From positions 10,853,501 through 10,917,500 of the forward strand of contig NZ_CP069338.1 in the NCBI RefSeq assembly GCF_016859125.1: a stretch of 64,000 bases of DNA, read 5' to 3'. The position numbers and the translations under genes are program-made. The DNA comes from Archangium violaceum. Lineage in GTDB: Bacteria > Myxococcota > Myxococcia > Myxococcales > Myxococcaceae. A model generated the notes under the pieces. That model was given only the letters and a program-made list of their open reading frames with translations. It ran no database searches and was not told the DNA's origin. This document shows, one piece after another, positions 55,125 through 63,973 of the stretch (position 1 is its first letter; each line of letters opens with the position of its first letter).

Positions 55125-56188
55125 CAGGGCATCCCTCGTGGTGTGTAGGTGTCAGGTCCGCGCAAGACGGCCGCTGCTCTTCCTCCGGCTTCATCGGATG
55201 TGGTTATAAGCGCCCGGGGCCCGGGCGCATAGCCGTGGCGCATGGCCACGGAGGCCCAAGCCAGGGCCACGAGGCCCGAGGCCGCCCCTGTCTCCCCCAG
55301 GGACTCTGCGGGAAGCCACAGTGGCATCGTCTCTCTGCGCGTCCTCAATAGCCTGGAAAGCGCCAGGGAAAGCTCCTTGAATCCATAGCCCTCTCCTGAA
55401 GCGTCAGCGATACGGAAGTCTACATCCGCCATGTCCAGCTTGCCTTCCGCGAGGGCCGTGCGGCAGGCCTGGGCGAGGCCGAGACCCCGGAGGGGAGCCT
55501 CCGAATGGAGGGTGGCATTTTCCTCAGCGAAGCCGAGGCCCATCAGCCACTGGGGGCTGTCATCGTCTGGGCGAGGCCTGCGCTTCAGCAAGACGCAGGC
55601 GGCTGCTTCTCCAGGAATCACTCCGTCCGAGTTCTCCGGACGGAGTAGCCTTCCTTCTCGCTGCATGCAATCGAGAGTCGGAGCATTGGTGAGGGAGTCC
55701 ACTGAGGCGACCAAGCACCCCGGAAGCCGAGGCTGGCGCTCAAGTAACAGGCGAGCTTCGGCCAGCGCCTTGAGCCCTGCCGTGTTCCCCACAGCCAGAC
55801 TGCGCGACAGGGTCGTCTCCAGCCGAAGGCCGTGGGCTCGGTGCAGGTCCTCGAATGCCCGGGGAAATACGTTCGCGATGCCTCCTGGACGCGCTGTGGG
55901 CGCCGTCCCCACCAGCAGTGGCATGGAGGCGACCTCGGATTCATCCATTCCCCGGACTGCATCTGCGACCGCCATGCCCAGCAGCCCCATGACGCGCTCC
56001 TCGTGCAGCAACCCTGGTGAGAGCACTGACAATTCGGAGAGGACAATGGGCTCGCCTTCGTTGTCGCGGTAGCGGCTCCTCTTGAAGCGGTTCATCCTTG
56101 CGCGGAGGGCTGCCCCCGCGGCCGAGGCGCTCAGTCCCAGAGGGCATGCCATCCCCACGGAAGCCACGTTCAAGGGGAGAGCGTTCAT
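55124..56188 (-). CDS. Beta-ketoacyl-synthase-like (thiolase fold) protein of T6SS effector operon
   Basis: 354 residues with the thiolase-fold layout of ketosynthases: VASVGMACPLGLSASAAGAA, then ATLSRSLAVGNTAGLKALA-like region, CLVASVDSLTNAPTLD, SDGVIPGEAAACVLLKRRPR and GETGAASGLVALAWASVAMR. The active-site Cys motif of true synthases is not seen (LAVGNTAG region instead), so it is probably non-catalytic. Such proteins recur between DUF2169 and DUF4150 genes. ATG overlaps the DUF2169 stop (ATGA), and its stop overlaps the effector ATG. Confidence 0.78.
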   Translation of the reverse strand: MNALPLNVASVGMACPLGLSASAAGAALRARMNRFKRSRYRDNEGEPIVLSELSVLSPGLLHEERVMGLLGMAVADAVRGMDESEVASMPLLVGTAPTARPGGIANVFPRAFEDLHRAHGLRLETTLSRSLAVGNTAGLKALAEARLLLERQPRLPGCLVASVDSLTNAPTLDCMQREGRLLRPENSDGVIPGEAAACVLLKRRPRPDDDSPQWLMGLGFAEENATLHSEAPLRGLGLAQACRTALAEGKLDMADVDFRIADASGEGYGFKELSLALSRLLRTRRETMPLWLPAESLGETGAASGLVALAWASVAMRHGYAPGPRALITTSDEAGGRAAAVLRGPDTYTPRGMP

Positions 56189-57309
56189 GAGTTTCCTCCG
56201 GGCCTTCTCATTCGGCGCATCCAGGCAACAAGCGAGCCGAGGCCACGGAAATAAGGCTTGCCGCGTCGGTACGTCACTGGCTCACCTCTTGTGCTTGAGG
56301 GGCGAGGGCCGACTTGCACCTCGCGAAGGTGGGAGAGCTTCTTGGCCAGCGGAACAGAGGCCCGCCATGTCACCACCACTTCGCGTGCATCCACGTCGAG
56401 GAGAACCGTGTCCATGCGTGCTTCCGTGCTGACCCAGGAATTTGGAAAGCGGAAGGCTATCGGCACCTGGAGGCGCGGCACCGTTACCGTCCAGGGGCCG
56501 GACTCGGTGAGGCCCAGGCACCGGAACACCTCGCCGCCGCGCAGGGCCGGCAGTTGCTGGTCCTCGGGCGCGCACTGGAAGTAGCGCGGGTTGAAGTCCC
56601 GAGGAAGGAAGGGGTAGTCCTCCGCGAGCCAGCGCTCGTCATACGTTCCGGCGTGGGCGAGGCGAGGCTGCCAGCCACGGCCCACCGGGCCCAATCCCAC
56701 CGGCACCGTCTTCCCATCCCAGCTGTCCAGGAAGTGCCGGGGGTGCTCCAGGTTGGGCAATGGCGTCCCCACCGCATCCGCGGCGCGCGGGTTCTGCCGG
56801 AAGCCTCTGCCCACTGGGTTGCGCAGCTCCGCGCCGTGGTGCTTCGGCTCGGGGTGGGAGGTGTCCACTCCACCGAAGGCGAACTCGTATCGCAGGGGCA
56901 TGCGGACGAAGGGTTTGGGAGGCGTGGCCTTCATGCCCATCAACCCCTTGTCCCAGTAGCGGTCCCCCGTGACGCGGAGGTCCTTCTGCCGGCCCGGCAT
57001 CTCCACGCGCACCAGCATCGCCTCCGTCGCGCGCCCGTGGGGCGCGACGGCGTGGCCCAGCACGAGGAGGTCCACCAGGGGCTTCGTCAACGCGAAGTCA
57101 TTCTCCCGGAGGAGGCTCGTCATTTCGGGGGCCCCGTGGTGCTCGTCCGTGTAGGCCACCGGACGTTGCACGTCCGCCAGTCGGGGCTCGCCCCGGCCGT
57201 CCATGCGGAAGGTGCCTTTGACGGCGACGACGCAGTGCTCTCGGGCCTGGGCGTCCGTCGCCACGGTGAGGCCCGCGGACATGCCCGTGGTGTTTTCGCT
57301 GATTTGCAT
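56185..57309 (-). CDS. DUF2169 domain protein (T6SS accessory)
   Basis: 374 residues. DUF2169 features: REHCVVAVKGTFRMDGRGEP, PLRYEFAFGGVD, NPVGRGF, LPNLEHP and GPVGRGWQPR. ATG 57309 with GGAG upstream; the longer open frame upstream overlaps the HEAT gene and lacks homology. DUF2169 proteins accompany PAAR-like effectors and probably help load them. Coupled by overlap to the ketosynthase-like gene. Confidence 0.85.
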   Translation of the reverse strand: MQISENTTGMSAGLTVATDAQAREHCVVAVKGTFRMDGRGEPRLADVQRPVAYTDEHHGAPEMTSLLRENDFALTKPLVDLLVLGHAVAPHGRATEAMLVRVEMPGRQKDLRVTGDRYWDKGLMGMKATPPKPFVRMPLRYEFAFGGVDTSHPEPKHHGAELRNPVGRGFRQNPRAADAVGTPLPNLEHPRHFLDSWDGKTVPVGLGPVGRGWQPRLAHAGTYDERWLAEDYPFLPRDFNPRYFQCAPEDQQLPALRGGEVFRCLGLTESGPWTVTVPRLQVPIAFRFPNSWVSTEARMDTVLLDVDAREVVVTWRASVPLAKKLSHLREVQVGPRPSSTRGEPVTYRRGKPYFRGLGSLVAWMRRMRRPGGNS

Positions 57310-57323
57310 GGCGTCTCCTCGCG

Positions 57324-58343
57324 TCAGCGCAGCGTGCGCTCCAGGGGCAGAAGGCTCAGGTGTGCGCAGCCCGCCCGGGCCTGGGCCAGCGCCGCCCATT
57401 GGCGCAGGGTGAAGGCCCGGGTGGGAATGCGGTACCGGCCCTTGCTGCGAATGGCCAACTCGCGTGCCAGCACGTGCCGGCGCCGCATGGGGCCGTGCGT
57501 GAGGGCCTCCAGCAGTGCGGGCCCCTCAAGGGGCTGGCCGTTCAGGTAGCGCCGCTCCGCATGGAAGCGAGGGCGGGCCTCCTTCCACCAGTACCTCACC
57601 GCACCAATGCACGGCCAGGGCAGGTCATCCTCGGGTTTGGGCACCAGGTCCGCATCCAGGTCCTCCTGCTGCTCGGGTGGCAGCGGCGCTCCTTCGGGTT
57701 GCTCCCCGGGAGGGAGGGCATAGAGGCCCTCCAACGGGAGGCCCGTCATGGCCGAGAAGGCTTCCCCCGCCAGCCGTGCCGCCAGGGGGTCCTCCAGCAG
57801 CGCGAGGCAGGCCTCCATGGCCCCGAGGCGCCCACTGAAGCCCAGGGCCCAGAGGGCATGCGGGCGCATCTCCTGAGTCCCCAACATGTCCACCAGCAGG
57901 GCCGTGTCGGCGTCGGTGCCGAAAAGGGCGAGCAGCACCATGGCCTGGGGTGAGTGGGCATTGCACGCGCGCACCGCCTGACGGCAGGCCTCCCAGGCCA
58001 CTCGGGCGCCCGAGGCCAGGCCGGCCTCCATGGCCGCGGCGCGAATCCCCGGGTGCCCGGACTCCAGGAGTCGGGGGAGGAGCCGGCGCAGGGTGGCCTC
58101 GGGAAGGGGCGGGCTGGCGCGTAACGCCGCCATCCTCGCCTGCGGCTCCTCGTGGAGGAAAGACTCCGCAAGCACTTCAGCAGGCGCTTCCTGCCGGAAG
58201 GCCAGCGCCTCCAGCAACTGGGCCTGAAGGGCGACGTCATCCCGCTTCAGCAGTGGAAGCAGATGCTTACCCAGGCTGGGGGCCGCACTCAACTCCACCG
58301 CGCGTCGGACAGCCGCTCTCGCCTCGAGCGCGTCGCCTTGCAT
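57324..58343 (-). CDS. HEAT-repeat protein (TIGR02270-type), N-terminus disturbed
   Basis: 339 residues from ATG 58343, though in-frame homology (AAAYALLAQGHVEALLNFMQ) reaches back to about 58420, where the DUF3540 gene is joined. Helical repeats cover 20-230 (HPGIRAAAMEAGLASGARVA, MVLLALFGTDADTALLVDML). Then WWKEARPRFHAERRYLNGQP and RRRHVLARELAIRSKGRYRI. TIGR02270 proteins belong to type VI effector operons. About 60 N-terminal residues appear deleted. Confidence 0.72.
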   Translation of the reverse strand: MQGDALEARAAVRRAVELSAAPSLGKHLLPLLKRDDVALQAQLLEALAFRQEAPAEVLAESFLHEEPQARMAALRASPPLPEATLRRLLPRLLESGHPGIRAAAMEAGLASGARVAWEACRQAVRACNAHSPQAMVLLALFGTDADTALLVDMLGTQEMRPHALWALGFSGRLGAMEACLALLEDPLAARLAGEAFSAMTGLPLEGLYALPPGEQPEGAPLPPEQQEDLDADLVPKPEDDLPWPCIGAVRYWWKEARPRFHAERRYLNGQPLEGPALLEALTHGPMRRRHVLARELAIRSKGRYRIPTRAFTLRQWAALAQARAGCAHLSLLPLERTLR

Positions 58344-59082
58344 GAAGTTGAGGAGGGCCTCGACGTGCCCCTGGGCCAGCAGTGCATAGGCCGCGGCGGT
58401 GATTCGCGGTGCTTCTCCGGAGGATTCGCCCGCTGCGAAGAAGCGTCAGGCGCGCCCTGCCACACCGCAGGACGAGGCTCTCCCTGCCTTGGATGACCTG
58501 GATGTCCGCCGCATCGTCGCCCGCGCGGTGGCCCACCGCGGGATGGACGTCTGCTTCCGCCTGGCCCCCTTGGGCGCCCTGCGCACCCGGCGTGTGGACT
58601 TGAACCGCCATGCCCTTGATGCGCACGGTGCCCTCCGCCGAAGTCTCAACGGACGTCCCCTCCAGCGAGACCTTCCCGTTGCGCAGCAGGGTGACGGCAG
58701 CGTCCCCGCAGCGCAGCACGAGTCCGTCCCGGCCCTGGATGACGTGAGCGGGCGACTCGGCCTCGACCCGCGCACCCGGAGTTGCCTCCGATGGGGTGCG
58801 CCGCTGAACGACGGGGAGTAGGGCCATGATGATGGGCCGATACGGGTCTCCATCCTCGAAGCGGAGCTCCACCGATTGCTGCGCTTCGACGGCAGCATGA
58901 AGCGCCTCAGCGTCCAACCGCACGGCCTTGCGTGCCACGCGCGGGCCTACCGGATTGCCCTCGAAGTCCACCACGGGCCGGCCTTCGCCGTCCGTCCCGA
59001 TGATGCGCCCCAAGCGGCTCTCCCAAAGAGGCTCCAACGTCGCCTCGGGAGAGGTGACGTGCACAGGTAACCGGTGACTCAT
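58267..59082 (-). CDS. DUF3540 protein with disturbed C-terminus
   Basis: 271 residues. N-terminal part WESRLGRIIGTDGEGRPVVD; then two related blocks, VIQGRDGLVLRCGDAAVTLL (near 115) and VIQGRESLVLRCGRARLTLL (near 200). Normal family members have one such block. After RSGRIL the frame runs into HEAT-gene DNA in the wrong frame, so the native end is lost. The stop at 58267 lies 76 bp inside the next gene. Deletion between DUF3540 and the HEAT gene explains both defects. Confidence 0.72.
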   Translation of the reverse strand: MSHRLPVHVTSPEATLEPLWESRLGRIIGTDGEGRPVVDFEGNPVGPRVARKAVRLDAEALHAAVEAQQSVELRFEDGDPYRPIIMALLPVVQRRTPSEATPGARVEAESPAHVIQGRDGLVLRCGDAAVTLLRNGKVSLEGTSVETSAEGTVRIKGMAVQVHTPGAQGAQGGQAEADVHPAVGHRAGDDAADIQVIQGRESLVLRCGRARLTLLRSGRILRRSTANHRRGLCTAGPGARRGPPQLHARRRARGESGCPTRGGVECGPQPG

Positions 59083-59378
59083 GGAGACTCCCCCTCTTCG
59101 AAACGTAACGGCGGGGCGCTGGATGGAGAACGTGACTGGGTACGGCCTCCGGCCCTCGCGGAGGCTGAACTACCCCATGGCGCGCATCGATTCAAACCGC
59201 TTCTCCCGCTTCTACCGGGCAACCCTACCGGCCCGGGCTGACTCGCAATCCAGGAGGCGTGCTGGGACTGAAGGGCCACACCAAAAGTGCAACCGACCTG
59301 AAAGTCCGAAGCCGTCGCAAAGGTGGCCGGCTGCATGTAGACGCTCGGCACACTCCCTGCTCTCGGCCTTGGGGCATG

Positions 59379-59702
59379 GACATGACGAAGCGGAGGGCGC
59401 TCGCCGAGCGCCTGGGGCGGGCAGAGGTGGAGTTGCAGTGGGCGTACGCGGGGCTGGACGGGAGTACCGAATCTCGGATGCGCCTGGCCCGAGCGAAGGC
59501 AGAGTACCGCGCGGCGGAGTCGGCTGCGATGGCTGTACTGGGAGTCCGCGATGCGCTGGCACTTACAGAGTGCGAGCTCGCAGTCGCCATGGGGAGGGAC
59601 ACGGAGCAACTTCACTTGGAGGCGTACGCCTCGAATGGACTCGGCCCGGCAGCACGGGGTACCCAGGACGCCAATGACGGACGAGGAGCTGGAAGAGCTT
59701 GA
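59379..59702 (+). CDS. Small helical hypothetical protein
   Basis: 107 residues from ATG 59379 (MDMTKRRALAERLGRAEVEL). Helical throughout, with Ala/Arg/Glu-rich heptads (RMRLARAKAEYRAAESAAMA). No domain recognised. Overlaps the next small gene by 29 bp. The 296 bp to the divergent DUF3540 gene hold no gene seen. Confidence 0.5.
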   Translation, partial: DMTKRRALAERLGRAEVELQWAYAGLDGSTESRMRLARAKAEYRAAESAAMAVLGVRDALALTECELAVAMGRDTEQLHLEAYASNGLGPAARGTQDANDGRGAGRA

Positions 59703-59724
59703 GGGGCGCTACCTGCGCCTGCTG
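59674..59724 (+). pseudogene. Small protein, truncated after 17 codons
   Basis: MTDEELEELEGRYLRLL, then the IS91-end repeat begins (GCGTATAG). The style is that of a short helical partner of the preceding gene. No family assigned. Confidence 0.45.
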
Positions 59725-59920
59725 GCGTATAGGCGGGATAGAAGCCATGTTGAGGGGGAGGGCTGGAGCGGAGGGGCCGAGAAGGGCCGCTGACGGGGCC
59801 AGCAAGGCCGCGCGCCGCGCCGGTACACGGGACGGTACAACCCCTTGGGGCACACCCCTGCCCTGGCCGCCCTCGCTTGAGGAGAGAGGCAGGGAGTTCG
59901 CTTGAGGAGAGAGGCAGGGA
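59725..59920. mobile_element. IS91-end repeat, single 171-bp unit plus 25-bp tail
   Basis: GCGTATAGGCGGG start at 59725; unit to 59895, then the same 25-bp right-end duplication seen at 52389-52413. Flanks are two different truncated genes. Confidence 0.9.
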
Positions 59921-59925
59921 GTTAC

Positions 59926-60943
59926 GGTGAACAACCCCGGCATGGCCAGCTACGACAGCGCGCGCAAGGCCCCCGCGTGCGCCAACGTGGGCGCCTACTG
60001 CGACACCGGCGTGCTGGTGGACGGCCGTGGCACCATGGGCCCGGAGAAGAACGCTCCCAACACCATCAACTCCTCGTGCGCCGATGGCAACAGCGGCACC
60101 TACCACAGCGACGAGTCGCTGGATCGCCTCCGCGTCTCCACCCTCGACGGCTCGCCGATGGCGCCGGGCAAGACGGTGAAGATCGAGGCGACGGTGTGGG
60201 CCTGGTCCACCGGGACCTCGGACTCGCTGGACCTCTACTACGCCAGCGATGCCTCCAACCCGACGTGGACCTTCCTGACCACCCTCAAGCCGGCCGCCGG
60301 CGGGGCCCAGGTCCTCTCCACCACGTACACGCTGCCCGCGGGTGGCCTGCAGGCCGTGCGCGGCAACTTCCGCTACAGCAGCACCGTGGGCAGCTGCACC
60401 ACGGGCGGCTACGACGACCGCGACGACCTCGTGTTCGCGGTGGGCAGCGAGGGCACGCCGCAGCCTCCCTCGGCCGCCTTCACCTCTTCGTGCAGCGCGC
60501 TGACGTGCGGCTTCACGGACACGAGCACGGATGCGGACGGCGACCTCGCCTCCTGGAGCTGGAACTTCGGTGATGGCACCACCTCCACCACGCGCAGCCC
60601 CAGCCACGCGTATGCGGCCGCGGGCACCTACACCGTGACGCTGACGGTGACGGACAGCCAGGGCCAGACGAGCACGGCGCAGCGCACGGTGACGGTGACC
60701 GCGCCCTCGGTCATCTCGCTCTCCACCCTGGGCTACAAGACGAAGGGCACCCGGTACGTGGACCTGACCTGGTCCGGCGCCGCCGGCACCAGCGTGGACG
60801 TGTACCGCAACGGCACCCGCCTCCTCACCACGGCCAATGACGGGGCCCACACGGACGCGCCGGGCGCGGCTGGCACCTACACGTACCGCGTGTGCGAGGC
60901 CGGCACGAGCACCTGCTCGAACGAGTCGAGCGCCACCTTCTAG
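59926..60943 (+). pseudogene. Secreted enzyme C-terminal part with PKD domain
   Basis: About 338 residues. A beta-rich domain of the type found after catalytic domains of secreted myxobacterial peptidases (YCDTGVLVDGRGTMGPEKNA, then LDLYYASDASNPTWTFLTTL) is followed by a PKD domain (SWSWNFGDGTTST, GTYTVTLTVTDSQGQ) and a fibronectin-like end (VDVYRNGTRLLTTANDGAHT). Catalytic part and signal peptide are missing, replaced by the repeat. A GTG at 59926 is in frame but is not a credible start. Confidence 0.72.
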
Positions 60944-61097
60944 TCGGCCGCTCCCGGGGGCTCCTCGTAGATTTCCAGGGGGAGCCCGTCCGGGTCGGCG
61001 AAGAAGGTGAAGCGGCGGCCGGTGTACTCGTCGATACGCACCGGCTCCGTTTCCACGCCGCGGCGCCGGAGCTCGAGCACCGTGGCTTCCACGTCCG
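60940..61097 (-). pseudogene. VOC-family (glyoxalase-like) protein, C-terminal fragment
   Basis: About 52 residues: ADVEATVLELRRRGVETEPV, DEYTGRRFTFFADPDGLPLE and IYEEPPG, the second half of a vicinal-oxygen-chelate domain including the metal-ligand Glu. The 5' part is lost at the GCTTGGGGGAG boundary. Its stop shares CTAG with the convergent PKD gene. Confidence 0.82.
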
Positions 61098-61616
61098 CTC
61101 CCCCAAGCAGGAGCGGAGGAGAGGAGCGTGAGGCGCCCCCAGGTAGGAGCAGAGGAGGCGAGCGTGGCGCCGGAGGCAGGGGCGAGGCAGGAGCGGAGGA
61201 ATGAGAGGACGCCGCCAGTAGACTTTCGCGGGGCTGCTGCGCAGGACATTCGCGGTGGACGTGTTCACCTGCGTCAGGTGTGGAGGCAGGCGGCGGGTGT
61301 TGGCGGGCCGTGAAGGGAGCAACAGGGGTGCGCGCGATTCTGGAGCACCTGGGGTTGCCCACGAAGAGTGCGAGCCTGGCCTCGGCGCGAGCGCCCCCTC
61401 AGGCCGCGTGGTGTTGAGGCTCAAGACAGCCAAGAGGCCCACGTCCCCTGCCGCACCCCTCCTGGGAGGACGGCCTGGGCCGGCGTGTACCCCAAGGGGA
61501 CTGCGCGGCCTCTCCACCGGCCTGGCTCACCACTCGGCCGGCCCCCGTCTGCGGCCCTCCTCCACCTCTCTGCTCCAGCCCTCTCCCTCCACTCGCCTCC
61601 CCTCCTTCTTATGCGC
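61098..61616. mobile_element. IS91-end repeat, inverted copy
   Basis: Reverse orientation relative to 39376. Its GCGCATAAG start lies at 61608-61616 and the CTCCCCCAAGC boundary at 61098-61108. Transposase end on the plus strand (VDVFTCVRCGGRRRVL). Sequence is clearly diverged from the 39376 and 43268 copies. Confidence 0.82.
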
Positions 61617-62048
61617 CCGGCCGGAGAACTCGAGCTCCCGAGCCTCGAAGAGGTCCGCCGCCAGCGCCACCGGCAGGCCGGTCTCCCGCAGCACCCGGGC
61701 GAAGTCGAACTCCACGCTCGTGTCGGTGGAGGGCTCGTCCATCACCCCGTCGAACAGCACGGCCCGAGCGCCCTGGTGTGACAGCTCCTCCATCACCCGG
61801 GTCCACAGGCCACGAGTCCACGGGTAGTGGCCGAAGTCACGCGCGTACGCGGGGTTGTCGCGAACGCCGTCGAGGCTCGACTGATCAATGGCCACCACGA
61901 CGATGTCGGGTGACTGGGCCTGGCTCCGGGTGAAGGTGGTGAGCGCGCGGTCATGGAGGGCGCGCTCCAGGGCTGGCAGTCCCAGCCATCCGAGGAGCCA
62001 GCACCCCGCCGCCACCGCCGTGGACAGCACCGCCACTCCCAGCATCAT
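61617..62048 (-). pseudogene. CHASE2-domain sensor, N-terminal fragment
   Basis: About 144 residues. A transmembrane helix (GVAVLSTAVAAGCWLLGWLG) then an extracytoplasmic CHASE2 domain: DRALTTFTRSQAQSPDIVVV, AIDQSSLDGVRDNPAYARDF, YPWTRGLWTRVMEELSHQGA and RAVLFDGVMDEPSTDTSVEF. Cyclase or kinase output is missing, cut by the inverted repeat copy after LEFSGR. ATG 62048 is the first in-frame start. Confidence 0.82.
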
Positions 62049-62180
62049 CGGCAGGTGGTTGCGCAGGCGCGGCAGCAGGAGCTTCCAGGTGTCACTCGCG
62101 GGTGTAAGGGTTTCACAGCTCGTTCGGTCTTTCTCGCAGCACACCGTGGCCCTCGTACCCAGGGCATCCAGGAGCGCACA

Positions 62181-63875
62181 ATGACCGACCCACAGTCCCA
62201 TGAGCAGAGCCCCTCCCCGCAGTCGTCCGAAGTCTCCTCTCCACCGGCTGCCCGGTTGAGCCGCCGCGCGCTCCTGGGAACCGCCGGAGGCGCCACCGTG
62301 GCGGGGCTCGCGATGGGGGGCGGCCTGGGCTCTCTGCTCCTCCCCGGGAGGGCAGGGGCCGAGGAGCTGGGGCCCGTCAACGCGCCTCGCCGCGTGGCTC
62401 AGGCCCGCGAGGTCCGAATCGAGGCCGCCAACCAGCAGGCGCGCCGTCCTCTGCCTCGACACCTCGCCAACGGGGATGAGCAGCGTCATCCGGGCTTCAT
62501 CGCCAACTTCACCAAGGGCCTGCCGCATGACAGCCGTGGGCACGTGGAGCCCGGGGCCTACGCCGCGCTTCTCCAGGCCCTGCGCACGGGACGGCCGGAC
62601 GACTTCGAGCGGATTCCGCTGGGAGGGGCGCGCAAGCTGGCCAACCCGCAGGCAGCCCTGGCCTTTGATCTGATCGGGCCAGACAGCCACCACGTCACCC
62701 TGCCGCCCGCCCCGGCCTTCGCGAGCGCGGAGAGTGCGGGGGAGATGGTGGAGCTGTACTGGATGGCGCTCGCCCGTGACATTCCCTTCGCCGAGTACGA
62801 CACGCACCCGCTCACGCGCGCGGCGGCCGAGGACATCTCCAGCCTCTCGGACTTCCGTGGCCCACGGGAGGCGGATGGCACGGTGACGTCGCGCACGCTC
62901 TTCCGGGGGACCACGCCTGGGGATCTGAACGGCCCCTACGTGTCGCAGTTCCTCCTGTGGGACGTGCCCCATGGCGCTCAACTCCTGAGGCAGCAGAACC
63001 GGGTACCGGTGGCCGCGGATGACTACATGACGGTGTTCGGGGAATGGCTGGCCATCCAGAATGGCCATGCCCCCGGCAAGAACGTCTTCGACGCCACCCG
63101 CCGCTACCTCCGCAACCTGCGTGACCTGGGGGAGTTCGTCCATGTGGACTTCTCCTTCCAGGCGTACCTCAACGCGCAGCTCATCCTGCAGGGCCTGCGT
63201 GCACCCTTCAATCCGACCCACCCCTACCTTTCCTCGCGGACCCAGCAGGGCGTCGTCACGTTTGGCAACGAGTACATCGCCCCTCTCGTGGCCGCCGCGG
63301 CGAACCGCGCCCAGAAGGCGGTGTACTTCCAGAAGTGGGCCGTCCACCGCCGGCTCCGTCCAGAGGAGTACGCCGGACGTGTGCACCGCGTGCGTACCGG
63401 GGCCGCGGACTACCCGGTGCACAGCGAGGTGTTGAACAACCAGGCCGTGGACAGGGTGTTCTCTCGCTTCGGCTCCCACCTGCTGCCGATGGCCTTTCCC
63501 GAAGGCTCGCCCATCCACCCCTCCTACGGCGCGGCTCACTCGGCCGCCGCGGGAGCGTGCGTCACCATTCTCAAGGCCTTCTATGATGCGTCCTACGTCC
63601 TGCCCACCCCGGTCGTGGCCGACTCGGAGGGCCTGGCCCTCGTCCCCTACTCAGGGCCGCCGCTCACCGTGGGGGGAGAGCTCGACAAGCTCGCCTACAA
63701 TTGCAGCATCGGGCGCAACGGCGCGGGCGTGCACTACCGCTCCGAGGCCATCGAGTCGATGATTCTCGGCGAGACCGTGGCCCTCGAGATGCTGCGTGAC
63801 GAGAGGCTCACCTTCAACGAGAGCTTCCGGGGCTTCACCCTGACACGGTTCGATGGGACGACGGTCACACTCTGA
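62181..63875 (+). CDS. Vanadium-dependent haloperoxidase-like protein (PAP2 fold)
   Basis: 564 residues. Tat-type signal SRRALLGTAGGATVAGLAMG exports it folded. Vanadate/phosphate-binding motifs are visible: KWAVHRRLRPEEY (Lys and Arg), HPSYGAAHSAAAGACVTIL (PSxxxxH) and NGAGVHYRSEAIES (His and Arg). Such enzymes oxidise halides with peroxide or act as phosphatases. ATG 62181 with AGGAG upstream. It is the only intact gene in this part of the window and is divergent from the CHASE2 fragment. Confidence 0.87.
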   Translation: MTDPQSHEQSPSPQSSEVSSPPAARLSRRALLGTAGGATVAGLAMGGGLGSLLLPGRAGAEELGPVNAPRRVAQAREVRIEAANQQARRPLPRHLANGDEQRHPGFIANFTKGLPHDSRGHVEPGAYAALLQALRTGRPDDFERIPLGGARKLANPQAALAFDLIGPDSHHVTLPPAPAFASAESAGEMVELYWMALARDIPFAEYDTHPLTRAAAEDISSLSDFRGPREADGTVTSRTLFRGTTPGDLNGPYVSQFLLWDVPHGAQLLRQQNRVPVAADDYMTVFGEWLAIQNGHAPGKNVFDATRRYLRNLRDLGEFVHVDFSFQAYLNAQLILQGLRAPFNPTHPYLSSRTQQGVVTFGNEYIAPLVAAAANRAQKAVYFQKWAVHRRLRPEEYAGRVHRVRTGAADYPVHSEVLNNQAVDRVFSRFGSHLLPMAFPEGSPIHPSYGAAHSAAAGACVTILKAFYDASYVLPTPVVADSEGLALVPYSGPPLTVGGELDKLAYNCSIGRNGAGVHYRSEAIESMILGETVALEMLRDERLTFNESFRGFTLTRFDGTTVTL

Positions 63876-63901
63876 GGAGGCGGGGTATAGGATGTGACGC
63901 C

Positions 63902-63973
63902 ATGCTCCCGCTCCCCCGCGCGTCCCTCTTGCTGGTGCTGTGCCTGCTGCTGGCCAGCTCCGGCTGTGTCTTG
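63902..63973 (+). pseudogene. Lipoprotein signal peptide, gene cut by repeat
   Basis: 24 codons, MLPLPRASLLLVLCLLLASS then GCVL: a lipoprotein leader with lipobox. The next bases are the IS91-end repeat. 26 bp after the haloperoxidase stop. Confidence 0.75.

Noticed and set aside
53103-59082. A complete type VI secretion system
   Set aside because: Only effector-operon genes are present; no sheath, Hcp, baseplate or ClpV genes are seen.
59926-60943. GTG at 59926 as a true start of a secreted PKD protein
   Set aside because: No signal peptide or ribosome site; the sequence begins mid-domain directly after the repeat, so it is a fragment.
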